This document shows positions 53,618 through 63,377 of a stretch of 64,000 nucleotides of DNA, one piece after another. This DNA is from Gautieria morchelliformis (lineage: Eukaryota; Basidiomycota; Agaricomycetes; Gomphales; Gomphaceae). The notes under the pieces were generated by a model. It made no database searches. It saw nothing but the letters and a program-made list of their open reading frames with translations, and had not been told where the DNA came from. The first letter of the stretch is position 1. Every line of letters begins with the position of its first letter. Both the position numbers and the translations under genes were made by a program. The stretch lies in the NCBI GenBank assembly GCA_015179125.1, contig WHVA01000101.1, positions 62,001 to 126,000 of the forward strand, written 5' to 3'.

Positions 53618-54436
53618 CTAGAACACCTGATAAAGCCCTCCATGCTTGGCTTGCCAGGCCTTGTGTCCTGGCACACCTCTACGCCAGAGACGTGGGATGG
53701 CAAAAGCGCCAAGTAGTGCAGCTGCCCCCACCACTGAGCCCACGACGGTGCCCGCTAATGCACCCGGCGACAAGTGTGACTGTGATTGGACGGATGACGT
53801 CGAAATGTTGGGAAAGACGCATGAGGTATTCGACCCTGCCATGACAAAAAATTGCTGAGAGTGCACGGCGACGTCGTTTTGATAGCCCGATAATAGAGAT
53901 ACGTAGAGTATATACCACCCTGTGGGTACGGTTACGGAGGACCAGTTGTAGGATCCTGAGGATAAAGCCGTCTGATTTGTTACAGGCCGGTTGATAACTT
54001 GTGCGGGACTATCCGGGCCAGTGGGCTGCACGGCGGTGACTGGTGTCGAGGCGTTGATGATTGGAGGCGCGGTCTGTTGCACATCGTCATTACTGACGGT
54101 AAGTCGCACGTCCATATTGGTCACGTTGGTGGCTGATGAAGTAACCTGCCATGTGAACGTTACTGGCATGCATGTGGTTGCGTTGGACATCACAGGGAAG
54201 GTTATAAAAGGCGCGGAAGAGGTGGCGGCAGGCTCTATCGAGGTTTGTGTAGAGGTGCCATTCGCGGCCAAGGTGACTGTGGTGCCGGAGGTGGTGGTCA
54301 AGGCCACAGAGGCGACAGCACCCGCGCCTCCATCATCCGAGTCCCCGTCTGTAGAACCTCCGCCGCTGCTTGTTTCCGCACCCGCAAAAACGGGCCGCAA
54401 AAACAGCAATATGAGCCAGATGCTGCCACAGACCAT
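53618..54436 (-). CDS. Secreted or plasma-membrane single-pass protein, Ser/Thr-rich ectodomain, unknown function
   Basis: The chosen ATG at 54436 gives a good signal peptide (MVCGSIWLILLFLRPVFAGA); an upstream extension in frame would hide it. The ectodomain (about residues 20-205) has a Gly/Ser/Asp stretch, N-glycosylation sites (NGTS, NATT, NVTN, NQTA, NWSS) and a beta-rich segment (CMPVTFTWQVTSSATNVTNM, YNWSSVTVPTGWYILYVSLL). A transmembrane helix follows (GALAGTVVGSVVGAAALLGA), then RLWRRGVPGHK and a short cytoplasmic tail. The layout is like the many agaricomycete ectodomain/one-TM proteins and distantly like yeast Skg6/Mid2-type sensors. It is intronless, 272 aa, and convergent with MOT1. 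Confidence 0.75.
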   Translation of the reverse strand: MVCGSIWLILLFLRPVFAGAETSSGGGSTDGDSDDGGAGAVASVALTTTSGTTVTLAANGTSTQTSIEPAATSSAPFITFPVMSNATTCMPVTFTWQVTSSATNVTNMDVRLTVSNDDVQQTAPPIINASTPVTAVQPTGPDSPAQVINRPVTNQTALSSGSYNWSSVTVPTGWYILYVSLLSGYQNDVAVHSQQFFVMAGSNTSCVFPNISTSSVQSQSHLSPGALAGTVVGSVVGAAALLGAFAIPRLWRRGVPGHKAWQAKHGGLYQVF

Positions 54437-54845
54437 GATTGGACGTCCTTTGAATGCCGTACACGACGGCAATGCAATTGGATGGAGCGGTGTATGGAGT
54501 GCCAGACACAACAGCTGGTGGATAGCACGCAAGTACAGACACGCTGAAGGTAGGCACCACAGCAACGAGGTAGACGAGCAAGACAAGCCATCAGCCAATT
54601 AATAGCACATGGGGAAACCAGAACTGTGGAAACATGACCGGCACAAGAAGGGCCTCTGAGAGCGTAGCGTGTCCCAGTCAGAAGTCGAATCCACATAGCC
54701 AATGGCTCACGGTCAATTCCACCGCGGCTACCAAGAGTCGTCACGCGTGACGGTCTCTCAAAATACTGCTTTAAATTCGCGCAAATGGTAGCAATACATA
54801 TCAGCGTAAAAAGGGCATGTAGTAGTACTCTTACACGTCAATCCT
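54437..54845. other. Intergenic
   Basis: The 409 bp between the membrane-protein ATG and the stop of the next minus-strand gene should contain its promoter. No further feature was recognised. Confidence 0.5.
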
Positions 54846-55464
54846 TCACTTGGTCTCTCCCTCTGTGGCCGCCTTTCCTTCTCCAACATGAGACGTCTTT
54901 CCCGTCGCTGTCTCATATGCAGCCTTTGCCGCACCAGTGGCCATCTCCTTTGCGGATTTGAGCGTGGATGAATCACCTTGCGTAGTTGCCGAAGCCTTGG
55001 ATTCATCTTGATTTCCAGGGACATTTGCCCAACCGTCGTCTAGTATCGCCTATCTCAGCGCTTCTCTGCTGCCGCCCGATGGGCTCTGAATGCATCACCT
55101 TCGTTGGATGTTTCGCTCAGCGGATCGATATGTGTGTCTTCGATGATGCCCGGCCTAGCTTCAATGACACCGGCGGCTCCGCGCATAGCTCTCTTCGCGT
55201 CTCTGTCACACGAGAAATGTGGACTTGCCCCTGCCCCTGCCCCTGCCCCTGCTTCTGAGCTCGTCGGGTCATCAACCTATAACACAAACGTCAACATCCA
55301 GAGTGACTACTGCGCAGACTACTGACGAAGCTGCTTGCCATTGGATCGTTCGGTACACTGGATCTGGTTGGATTGCAGACTCCATGATGGAGCGAGTGAG
55401 GACTCGACGCTTGCAGGCCTTGCGGCTCACCTTGATTTCCTGCACTCTTGTCGTTGAGAGCCAT
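54846..55464 (-). CDS. Small hydrophilic Ala/Gly/Glu-rich protein, stress-protein-like
   Basis: The exons can be traced from MALNDKSAGNQ (ATG at 55464) through VDDPTSSEAGAGAGAGASPH, RAMRGAAGVIEARPGIIEDT, HIDPLSETSNEGDAFRAHRA, and after a last intron (acceptor near 55037) to DDGWANVPGNQDESKASATT, LKSAKEMATGAAKAAYETAT and a stop at 54846. No membrane segment or catalytic motif is present. The amphipathic Ala/Lys/Glu repeats resemble LEA-like or CsbD-like stress proteins in composition only. The GAGAGAGA stretch is coded by four GGGGCA units (55229-55252), which could vary in number. The first exon-exon link is uncertain. Confidence 0.6.
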
Positions 55465-55595
55465 TCTGGACACTGCTAGAGGATTTGGCTTATTATGCCC
55501 GACTCAAGTGCAGACGCGACGTCAAACATGATACCAAGCGACGTCATAAAGCGAAATGATGTCATCATATTGATTTCGAAGACAAAGTACGACTG

Positions 55596-56312
55596 TCAAG
55601 TCCGAAACCATTTTTCCCTCGCAGCTCGGCTGACGACATGCACAGCAAAGTCTCCCACATCCAGCATGGCCCAGCCGTCCGTGGGGGACTGCTTTCTGTT
55701 GGGCGGTAGGGCTAAGGAGGGGTCGTGTGACGCAAGATTTCGCAGCTAGCAGGCAGAGTTAAAGCCTGCTGAAGCAACGGCGGCTGCAGCTGCATTCTTA
55801 CCGTTTTTCTGACAACTTGGATAACATTGTTGATGGAGCCTTTTCGCTCCGTGCCTTCTTTGACCTGCACACCGTAAGCCTCACTTGGTGGATGATGCCG
55901 AGAGACGCACCTGCGCGAGCACAAACCAGCTCCATATACCATGAGTAGGCATGTCTATGCCGACGCCAGCATCGGTGCCGCCGCGTTTCCGTCGACTGCC
56001 TCTTGGGCGCATAAAAGGTAATGGTGGAGCTGGAAGCGGCTCAGAGGGCCGCATGATCTTCAGAGACGACACTTCCAGGTATGGAGACGTGCAAAGTTCC
56101 GTATGCAGTGTCCGAAGATGGTCTGGGACGCCGTCGGGGATCGGTACGGGCTGCAACGACGACTGGTCTTGTTCATGCTCGTCGAGACGGACGTCGAAGG
56201 GAAAATGGGATCCCTCGTCGGGCGACACGAACCATGGGACGCGGTGTGCTACAGCGGCAGATGACAGACAGCGAGCCCGCGCCGCAGCAACGCGCACTGG
56301 TTTGAAGACCAT
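55596..56312 (-). CDS. Mitochondrial Iojap/RsfS-like protein (ATP25-type N-domain)
   Basis: RsfS proteins bind the large ribosomal subunit, and the fungal Atp25 N-domain acts on mitochondrial ribosome assembly. The start at 56312 gives a basic presequence (MVFKPVRVAAARARCLSSAA). Next come VPWFVSPDEG, VPDHLRTLHTELCTSPYLEV, SRRKRGGTDAG, GIWSWFVLAQ, then after an intron VKEGTERKGSINNVIQVVRK, and in the last exon DGWAMLDVGDFAVHVVSRAA before the stop at 55596. The W-x-x-x-x-A-Q-V-K-E-G-T and D-x-G-D-F-x-V-H motifs match the family. The phase between the last two exons (near 55800 and 55720) does not close with a simple GT-AG choice, so that junction is unresolved or the gene has a frameshift. It is divergent from SHR3. 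Confidence 0.75.
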
Positions 56313-56413
56313 GGCGGTGGCGCACGTGAACAAGTATTTTGCGGACCCAAAAGTAAACGCTGAACGACTCCGTCGTCGTCCACGACGCCAACGTCCACCC
56401 TCACGCCAAGAAA

Positions 56414-57237
56414 ATGCTGCGTGCTTCACTCGTCGTATGCACAACCTCCTTCCTCATCGGTCAGTCCTGTCTTTGAAATTTATTCTTCTGCCTCGAGATA
56501 TGTTCTACAGGCATCCTCGCCACCCACTGGATCGCAGACGGCCTTACGCTCTGGAAATCGCCTCCCACAGACACCCATCTCTACACGTCCGCCGCATACT
56601 ATTCTCTGCTCGCGCAGGCGCCCCATGGCATGGGCGTCGCAGTCACAGCTGTGGCCTTAACTGGCGCTACCAGCATTCTCTGGAGCCTCTGGGACGGCCG
56701 TGCAGGCAACCTAATGTTTGACGGCGCGAGTTTCTGTGAGAGCGCTGCCGTTTCGGCCCACTTGCGACTCTGACCAGGCTTCTCCAGTTCTTTACGGCTG
56801 CGCATTCGTCGTTTACGTATTCTCGGTCGTACCAAGTAGGCCTCCCTACCTCCCAGTCTCCGTCTAAGCAATCTTATTCCCTAGATCTCACCAAGCATTT
56901 CTCTACCCCGCTCCCTTCATCCCACAAGACCACCTTTCCTTCCGAGCTTAGAGCGCCAACGCTTGAACTTGCGTCCTCCCATCTCGTCTGCAGTGTTGCT
57001 CTAACCGGTGTATTGGTCCTCCAGGCAGGCCGCTGGTGGGCAGAAGGCGAGGATGAATCCGTCGTCAGAGCCACAGCGACGTCTAGTGTCAACGTCCGGA
57101 GACGAAAAAGGTCGGGCACTCCCCCAGTCGAAGTCCCTGAGCCAGGTGGTAACCGCGGCAGTCTGCGGAGGAAAGATTCCACCAGACGAAAAAGGCTTGG
57201 CTCAACCTCGTCCGGCAGGAGGTCAAGCGTACTGTGA
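56414..57237 (+). CDS. SHR3: Shr3-type ER membrane chaperone for amino-acid permeases
   Basis: Shr3 prevents aggregation of amino-acid permeases in the ER membrane and helps package them into COPII vesicles. Introns are at 56460-56510, 56736-56787 and 56836-56884. The sequence starts MLRASLVVCTTSFLIG (first membrane helix), then ILATHWIADGLTLWKSPPTD, HLYTSAAYYSLLAQAPHGMG, and NLMFDGASF, followed by the helix LYGCAFVVYVFSVVPN, and LVCSVALTGVLVLQAGRWW. The THWIxDxxTLWKSPxTDxHLxTSxxYY block is diagnostic for the family. Four membrane segments and a basic cytosolic tail (RRRKRSGTPP, RRKDSTRRKR) are as expected. The stop is at 57237. Confidence 0.9.
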
Positions 57238-57725
57238 CCAACCTGTCACCTGGCCTCCCTAACAATAGCATAATGCTTAATTGTGTAATCTCTACGAATT
57301 TTTTGGTCCCTAGCATATCATATTTCCTGGAGGTTGACATTTGCTTCCACTGTATTACCCAAGAGACAATATGTCAAAGCAGTATATCATCCGAACGAAG
57401 TCATCTAACAGCTAGAGTATCCTCCGGCAACCCAGGCAATTGGGTCGTTTACCTTCCGCCAGTTCTTCTAAGTCTTATAGTTCGAGTCGACGGGCATTGA
57501 GTGACGATCGCGGGTCTTCCAGATTTATCTCTGCCCATCTGTTTTAGAAGTTAAGGTAATATGTTAGTCTATGCTTCTCTGACTTTCAGGCCCCCAAACG
57601 GCCTAGAACAAAATGTATGCACGCACGGTGAAAACACTTGAGGAAGGTGTTCATAATGCAGTCCTGGAAGCTCCTTTTGGATCGTATCAATGAGTAAGTG
57701 AAAAACAATCTGAAACCTTAAAGCA
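57238..57725. other. Intergenic between convergent SHR3 and IAH1
   Basis: This is a tail-to-tail spacer of 488 bp. No ORF with family signature, repeat or RNA gene was recognised. Confidence 0.5.
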
Positions 57726-58456
57726 TCAGCCACAAGTCACGCTCCCGACAAGTTCACGTGCCGTGTATCCAGCCGCGTTTAGATGCAGGCCATCATCCGA
57801 AAACTTCTCCAACTGCTTCTCATCTCTTCCGGCCGCCTCAAAGAGTGCTGTCCATACGTCGAGTACCGGAATGCCCTCGTTCTTCCCTACATCCTTCACA
57901 GCATCTGCGTACGACCTGGTAATAGCAAACTTTCTGTCTAAGGCTTGCGGGGGAGTGCGCGACGCCAGGTCAGCCCCCCTTTGGTACGTATTGATAGGCG
58001 GGGGCGTGATGAGGAGAATCTGAGTTTCCGGTGAGTGATGCTCCGAGCTGGGGGATTTGATGATCTGGATGAGATGCGTGAGATTGGCCTTGTATTTGGG
58101 GAGGGGGACATGCTGTGGCGAAGGTGGGATGCACGCGTCATTAGCGCCAAACCAGATGGTCAAAAGTGCGACCCTGGGAACGTAAGGCCTCTCAGATTTC
58201 TTGGCAATAATCTGTTATAATACAGGGACGACAGGGCCTCAAATGAGGTGCTAATGGATAGGAAATCTAAAGTACGCGCCTGCTCGAATACAGGGATGGC
58301 CCATTCTGTGTTATAGCCCGACAGACCGCGGTTAATCACGTCCAGCTTCCTGGCGTAAACGTATGCGAGACGTTGAGAGAATCCATGAGGCTCCCAGCCT
58401 CCTTGAGTTATGGAGTCCCCAAAGAGAACAATCGCGTCCAAAACGTTGGCAGTCAT
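57726..58456 (-). CDS. IAH1: SGNH/GDSL esterase, isoamyl-acetate-hydrolysing type
   Basis: This is a serine esterase that hydrolyses acetate and other short-chain esters. The start at 58456 gives [20 protein letters not shown], with block I (G-D-S, catalytic Ser). Block II is [12 protein letters not shown] (oxyanion Gly). Block III is TIWFGANDA (oxyanion Asn). Block V is [10 protein letters not shown] (catalytic Asp and His). The length (about 220 aa) fits yeast Iah1. The intron between FEQ and [17 protein letters not shown] starts with GC (CAG/GCGCGT) and ends in AACAG, because the only nearby GT donor gives the wrong phase. An in-frame upstream extension to 58540 is possible, but the Met next to block I is the usual start. 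Confidence 0.88.
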
Positions 58457-58552
58457 GGGCGAGCCGATCGCGTTGATCTTGATTTCGGACCTCGTCACAC
58501 TGATGTCACGCAGCCTCGCAATCACTTGTATATACGGCAATATAATGTAGGT

Positions 58553-59620
58553 TTAACCAAATCCTGCCCATTCGATAGAAAAATAAGTGACTTCTTGCTT
58601 GCCGCCGTCCCAGCTACAAAGGAGATGTGCCTTCTTAGTAGCTGTTCCCAGTCGTCCGTGAGCCACTACCTCCATAGGACGGATGGGAGATGTAGGAAAA
58701 GTTAACACAGATGCCACAAAATGAGAATGATAACGCAGTGGATCGCCTGTAACACTATTGGGCTTCCAAGCATTCAAAGATATGCGAAAGACCAACCTGG
58801 ATAAACAAGGAAGTCCCCTCCAAATTTGAGTCCGCTGCCTAAGAAATGCCCTTTCTCCCATAGGTCCCGGAAGACGCGACACGACGCGACCTCTTCTGGG
58901 GTCCGTGGATACGTCCACAGTCCAGCATGCGAGGCAGAGTGAAGATCTTCGTAAATTGATGGACGATACCAGGCATGGGATAGTGACGTAGAAGGAATAT
59001 GGACAGTATAATTAGGCTGTGAATGTGTCTCAGCCTGGGCATCAAGGGCGATTTCCTTGGGGACAGATTCGCCATCCAGGGTCAATTCACGAGGCACTTC
59101 GCGGGCCTTGCGCTCTTGTCGCTCTTTACGTTTCTGAACAGCCTCTTCGCTTAGGCGACCCTTGCCTTTGCCCGTTGTAATTTCTAAAGCTGCCCTGGCA
59201 CTGTCTCGCTCATGCCAAAGAGCAATTTCTTTTGAGACTTGCTGTTTTCGGACCTCATCCCACTCGGCTAGTTCGGCTGATGAAGGTTCTCCAACAGATG
59301 TCGTGTCGTCCACGAGTACGGCGACCTCTATCAGCTGTATTCAGTCTAACAACAAGACGCGTGACTTGGGGACATGCCATTTTCAACCAGTAGCACGACC
59401 TCCTCTGGCATCAAGAGTAGTGGCAGTCCCAAGAAAAAATTTTGCTGTGTTAGATGAGGCAGGGTCCCTGAAAGTGTCCCACAAATTCTGTGCTTCGAAC
59501 GTAGCTCTGCGGCATCTGAAAAACACATCAGTATACGGAAAGATACCGCTTATAGACAATACCCTGGACCGTCCACACATAGGTCTTATGGTTCGAAACG
59601 TAGAGTGGAATTTTTGCCAT
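58553..59620 (-). CDS. SEN34: tRNA-splicing endonuclease subunit Sen34
   Basis: Sen34 is the catalytic subunit that cuts the 3' splice site of intron-containing pre-tRNAs. The start at 59620 gives MAKIPLYVSNHKTYVWTVQ, then after an intron AAELRSKHRICGTLSGTLPH and LTQQNFFLGLPLLLMPEEVV. A charged middle follows (RLSEEAVQKRKERQERKARE), then the nuclease domain: GLWTYPRTPEEVASCRVFRD, GHFLGSGLKFGGDFLVYPG, and across another intron DPLRYHSHFVASVL with the catalytic Tyr/His, then TATKKAHLLCSW with the catalytic Lys. The stop is at 58553. The intron after LLVEN has no standard GT donor in the right phase, and a GC donor would fit. The triad is intact. Confidence 0.9.
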
Positions 59621-60000
59621 GATGGCTCGCTACCATCAGTATTCAACACAGTAAATTAGATGTCCGAATCTCCGACGGCGTCAGCGGCGGCTAAGTAGGT
59701 CTTAAATTAATCACGATGGAGAGAGAGAGATAATCGGTTATAATGCTCGAAGCGCGAGGCGCTTATGGTGCGCTTGTAGCTACATGATCGGCAGTTGAGT
59801 TACTAAGAAAGGATGGAGCGGTGGTTAGGTAGAAAATAACGGGAAGGCGTACCCGTGGTACTTATTGTGCTATGCTCTTTGTACGCAGTCTCGTTTTTTC
59901 AAGTTGTCCATCAGCGGACACCAGAGCTGCTACTTATTCAAAACAAGAAAAGTCTCCTCCATCAATTCAGAGAGCCATACGGAGTCAGTAATTATCACCA
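59621..60000. other. Intergenic: Sen34 promoter side
   Basis: The 380 bp include a short (GA)n tract at 59717-59729. No gene was recognised. Confidence 0.5.
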
Positions 60001-61552
60001 TTAGTCTAATTTTCTGGCTACCTTGCGTGCCCCACGAAAATTACCCTCTTCCGCATTAGCAGCAACATCGGGATCACCCGATAATTGATGCTTCTCCATG
60101 CTCTCCCTCAAATTTGTTCGTAAACGTGAACCCGACGGAGACCCAACGCTCAACAGACGCACGACCAGATTATCTATGGCAATGACCAAGCCGAACACGG
60201 GAATACGAACGGGGATGAAGGGTGATGGGTACAAGATCGAGCGTGCGTTCCGAGCACTTTCTCCTGTATCTCGGATTGGCGAAACAGGCGAGTAAGGGTT
60301 TTTAGGTACTGGGTGTGCATTGGTGGCATGGATGATATACTTGACGTCATGGAATCAGTTAGATCGATAGTTGCAACACGCAGGAGAATTCAGGACGTAC
60401 GTAAGGGAGCAAAAGGGCGAAAAGGGCAACACCAGCCAGGCCCGGGAAAAAGGCACATAATGTCGCAGAAGGAAGACCTATTGCATGGTTGGAGGGGTCA
60501 ACAGTGGTCACTGTGGAAGATACTTACCGAACGAAAAGTAATAGGCCCAGCGCTCTTCAAGAAATCGAACTCTTTGTGCAAGGGACAAGCCTTGAGCCAC
60601 CCAAGTGAATCTAGATGGGACGTTAGGGACTGGACACTTGCGGGGGACAGGACGTACTCAAAACAGTAATAGCTACGGATAATTTCTTGTAAAATAACAG
60701 TCGCGAAACAATCGTTCCAAAGTAACACTTACGCATTCACCCAACATAGAAAGGCGAACCCTACGAATGATCCGATGATAGGAACGTACGAAAGAGCGTT
60801 TGTGAGAATAAGAGACGTTACGATCATCACTACACGATAAGCTGAACCTGCAAGGGCAGTAAGCATTCTATAATACTGAAGAATGAGTACGGCAGCGTAG
60901 ACATTAAAACGGCGATAGTCACCCGCTGTAAGATGCCGAAGGAATCGTTGAACGAGATCCATGTTGGAGTGTGTAACTACGTTTTGCTACTACGCCGGCC
61001 CAACTGCCCTGTCATAACAAACTGTTTCTCACGATCTCCTAAGACGCGGCTTGTCTATACGCACGTTGAGATAAAGTGAAGTAGCGGCCAGTGGAATTAA
61101 CCACAAGACTCGATATAACCAGCTACTATTACGATGGACCCGACCACGCGTTGCAAGCGGTAGCAGCACATAATCGAATGTGTATATACTGACAAGCGAC
61201 AAGCCATTTAGGATAAAAGACTTGAGAACTGGAAGACAAAAATGGCAGATGTCAATCCTTGTAAACGTCTTTGTTCGAAGCAGGAACTGCGAACCATGTG
61301 ATCGGATCTCTGAATCTCTGTGGCGGAACTTTGGTCTAACCACTCAGCTATCAACTGACGGAATACTCACGAGTACACGGTCTTCACGGTTATGTCCCAA
61401 CGTGAAGCATCCATGAATCCCCGTGTCAGAAAGCCCAGATGCAACCTTAGGGTTTCGGGAAGAGGGAGAAAAGAAGGATAAGAAGATCTCGATAGGTGCA
61501 CTTGCCCATGGCTACGGTGCCATGGTGCCCTGGGTTGACGAGAGTGTGCCAT
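60001..61552 (-). CDS. EI24/etoposide-induced 2.4-like membrane protein
   Basis: This is a polytopic membrane protein of the EI24 family (ER/outer membrane; autophagy and nuclear transport links in animals, poorly known in fungi). The ATG at 61552 leads to HLSRSSYPSFLPLPETLRLH and GFLTRGFMDASRWDITVKTV. Later exons give VLKSFILNGLSLVSIYTFDY, LYRVLWLIPLAATSLYLN, DLVQRFLRHLTAGDYRRFNV, SAYRVVMIVTSLILTNALSY, VPIIGSFVGFAFLCWVNA, YYCFEY, then GLSLAQRVRFLEERWAYYF, and the tail IHATNAHPVPKNPYSP and PFIPVRIPVFGLVIAIDNL. The stop is at 60001. The YYCFEY...QR.R.LEERWAYYF block is the family signature. At least six introns are present. The segment SPASVQSLT after YYCFEY belongs to an intron, not to the protein. 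Confidence 0.85.
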
Positions 61553-61997
61553 GAATATGATCAAAGCCACTCTGCGTGACGTAATCTTCTTTGACTAGCG
61601 CAGTGGCAATTATCAATGCTGTTTTGCAGACTCCACCGGCTCACATGAAAAGCTGCTATGTGCCATATGTAAGCCTGGATCATAGGATTGGGTTGCGGTG
61701 CATCGGTCCTACCGTCGTGATCGGTACAGTCATTCGACTCGTCAGAGCATCACTGGCAGGATTCACTGGGGGCACCTGATCTGACTAGTATAGTATTTCA
61801 TAGATATAGGACAGCCATCGGTGTGATAGGGTAATACATGTAATCACTATCATTTGTTGTCCCTTAGCGAGACACAGAATGCATTTGCTCATATCCTTCT
61901 CCCTTCGTTCGCGACACAGAATCCGTAGGCGTAAGCACCGACACTGCCAAATTCCACCCCAGCTTCGATCTATATAGTACTGAAATCCCTTGGTCGC
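61553..61997. other. Intergenic: EI24 promoter side
   Basis: The 445 bp between the EI24 start and the stop of the next minus-strand gene contain no recognisable gene or repeat. Confidence 0.5.
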
Positions 61998-63377
61998 CTA
62001 TTGTTTTTGCAATCCATCAGAAGTCCCCCAACCTTTCTCCTGCACAATCCCTAGTTCTACCAGCAGCCGCTCGCACAACTCAGAGTTGACTGGGTCGTGG
62101 CTCTGCCCAGCGTCTGACTGTCCCGTCTGAAAAAGTGACCCCTTAAATTGGTCCGGTGCATGAAGACCTGGTGATTGTCTTTGATCCCCCAATGAAGGCG
62201 GAAAGGTGGATATCATCCCCGGGAGCTCCCAAACGGGCTGCGCCGAGCACTCAGTCGATGCCTGACTCTCGACGCCCACACCACTGCCTGAGCCGGAAGC
62301 ATACATATCTGGAAATGGCCCGCCGGAAGCTGGAGGTGGGGTTGAAAAGGCACTCTGGTAAACATGTGATACAGGAGTATCCTGGGGCTATTAGCAAGCC
62401 AAAGGGGTGAGTGAGTACATCGACAGAATCTGACCGCCCGCAGCGACGTACTAAGAATACACTTTTATTGCTAGAGCCGCGATCGTCCATGACTCCACAA
62501 GTTCGGCAAAGTTCTAGCAGTGCCCGTAATATGAACTGGCAACCTGGACCCAGAATAGACTTATTCTGCGTGAGATGGGTTGCTAGAGCCATCATGTGAT
62601 CCTGCGCCTCCAGGCTAAGTCCTTCGTTTGGCGGACCATGGTCCCGAGTCACAGCTTCAGTTGGCTACCGTGACGTGAAGCGTCAGGACGCGGATGCGCT
62701 TAGACAGGGAAAGCATACCTCAGGAGGCAGGGCCTATCCCATAAACGTTAGCAGGTCTGTCGTAGAAAATAATTACAAGGTCATCACCTACCGCTGGATT
62801 CGCCTCCCAGTCATGCGTTGAGGACAGGATATCGCTTATCCTCGGTTCTGAAATATCCGAAGGGGGGGACATGCCAGATGACTGGGACTCTTGGCCTGGT
62901 GAAGCTTGGTCGATAAATGTGTCATCAGATGCAGAGGATAGCCCGGCCGGATGGTTCAATGACGACAGAATACCCTCTAAATGCCGAATACGTCGCACAA
63001 GGCGAGCATTCTCTTGCATAAGGGTTCCGTCTGATCTACATGGACTAAGAATGTAACTGTATGTGTCACAACAAAGTGCTCACTTGGAGCGTTTCGTCTC
63101 CTTGATTCCTGTGGCAAGACAAACATAAACATACTAATCGTTCAGTACGAATAGCATTCCTTACCATCAGGGCATATGTCACTGAAAGGCCAACCAGAAA
63201 ATCAGCTGGTGAATGTAGAGAGAGAATCAGAACGAACGCGCAACCACGACGCGTACATGCGTCACACGGAAATATGCGTGAACACCGAATTTTCGACCTT
63301 CTACACTCACGACATGCTACAAGCCGAGAGTGGTCCATTATGCCTGACAAATTATCTGGTGATGATGGCGAATCCAT
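61998..63377 (-). CDS. Short Zn(II)2Cys6 fungal transcription factor
   Basis: This is a nuclear DNA-binding regulator. The start at 63377 gives MDSPSSPDNLSGIMDHSRLV, then the binuclear zinc cluster CRECRRSKIRC, FPCDACTRRGC. Introns of 55 and 56 nt join it to DICPDG and IKETKRSK, as in the basidiomycete subgroup with ...C.SICPDG. A dimerisation helix follows (LMQENARLVRRIRHLEGILS), then Ser/Pro-rich acidic sequence, one helical segment (LEAQDHMMALATHLTQNKSI, FILRALLELCRTCG) and a Ser/Gly/Gln tail ending LLVELGIVQEKGWGTSDG at 61998. All six cysteines are present. The usual large fungal transcription-factor middle domain is absent, making it a short member. Its target is unknown. Confidence 0.85.

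Noticed and set aside
55881..56721. Long plus- and minus-strand frames overlapping 55951-56721
   Set aside because: The minus-strand frame belongs to the Iojap-like gene and the start of SHR3 lies at 56414. The 256-aa plus-strand frame is a shadow rich in Arg and Ser.
61270..61360. tRNA-like A box (TAGCTGAGTGGTTAGA) and a weak B box (GGTTCGCAGTTCC) on the minus strand inside an EI24 intron
   Set aside because: No acceptor stem can be paired and the D-stem does not close, so at best it is a decayed tRNA or SINE relic.
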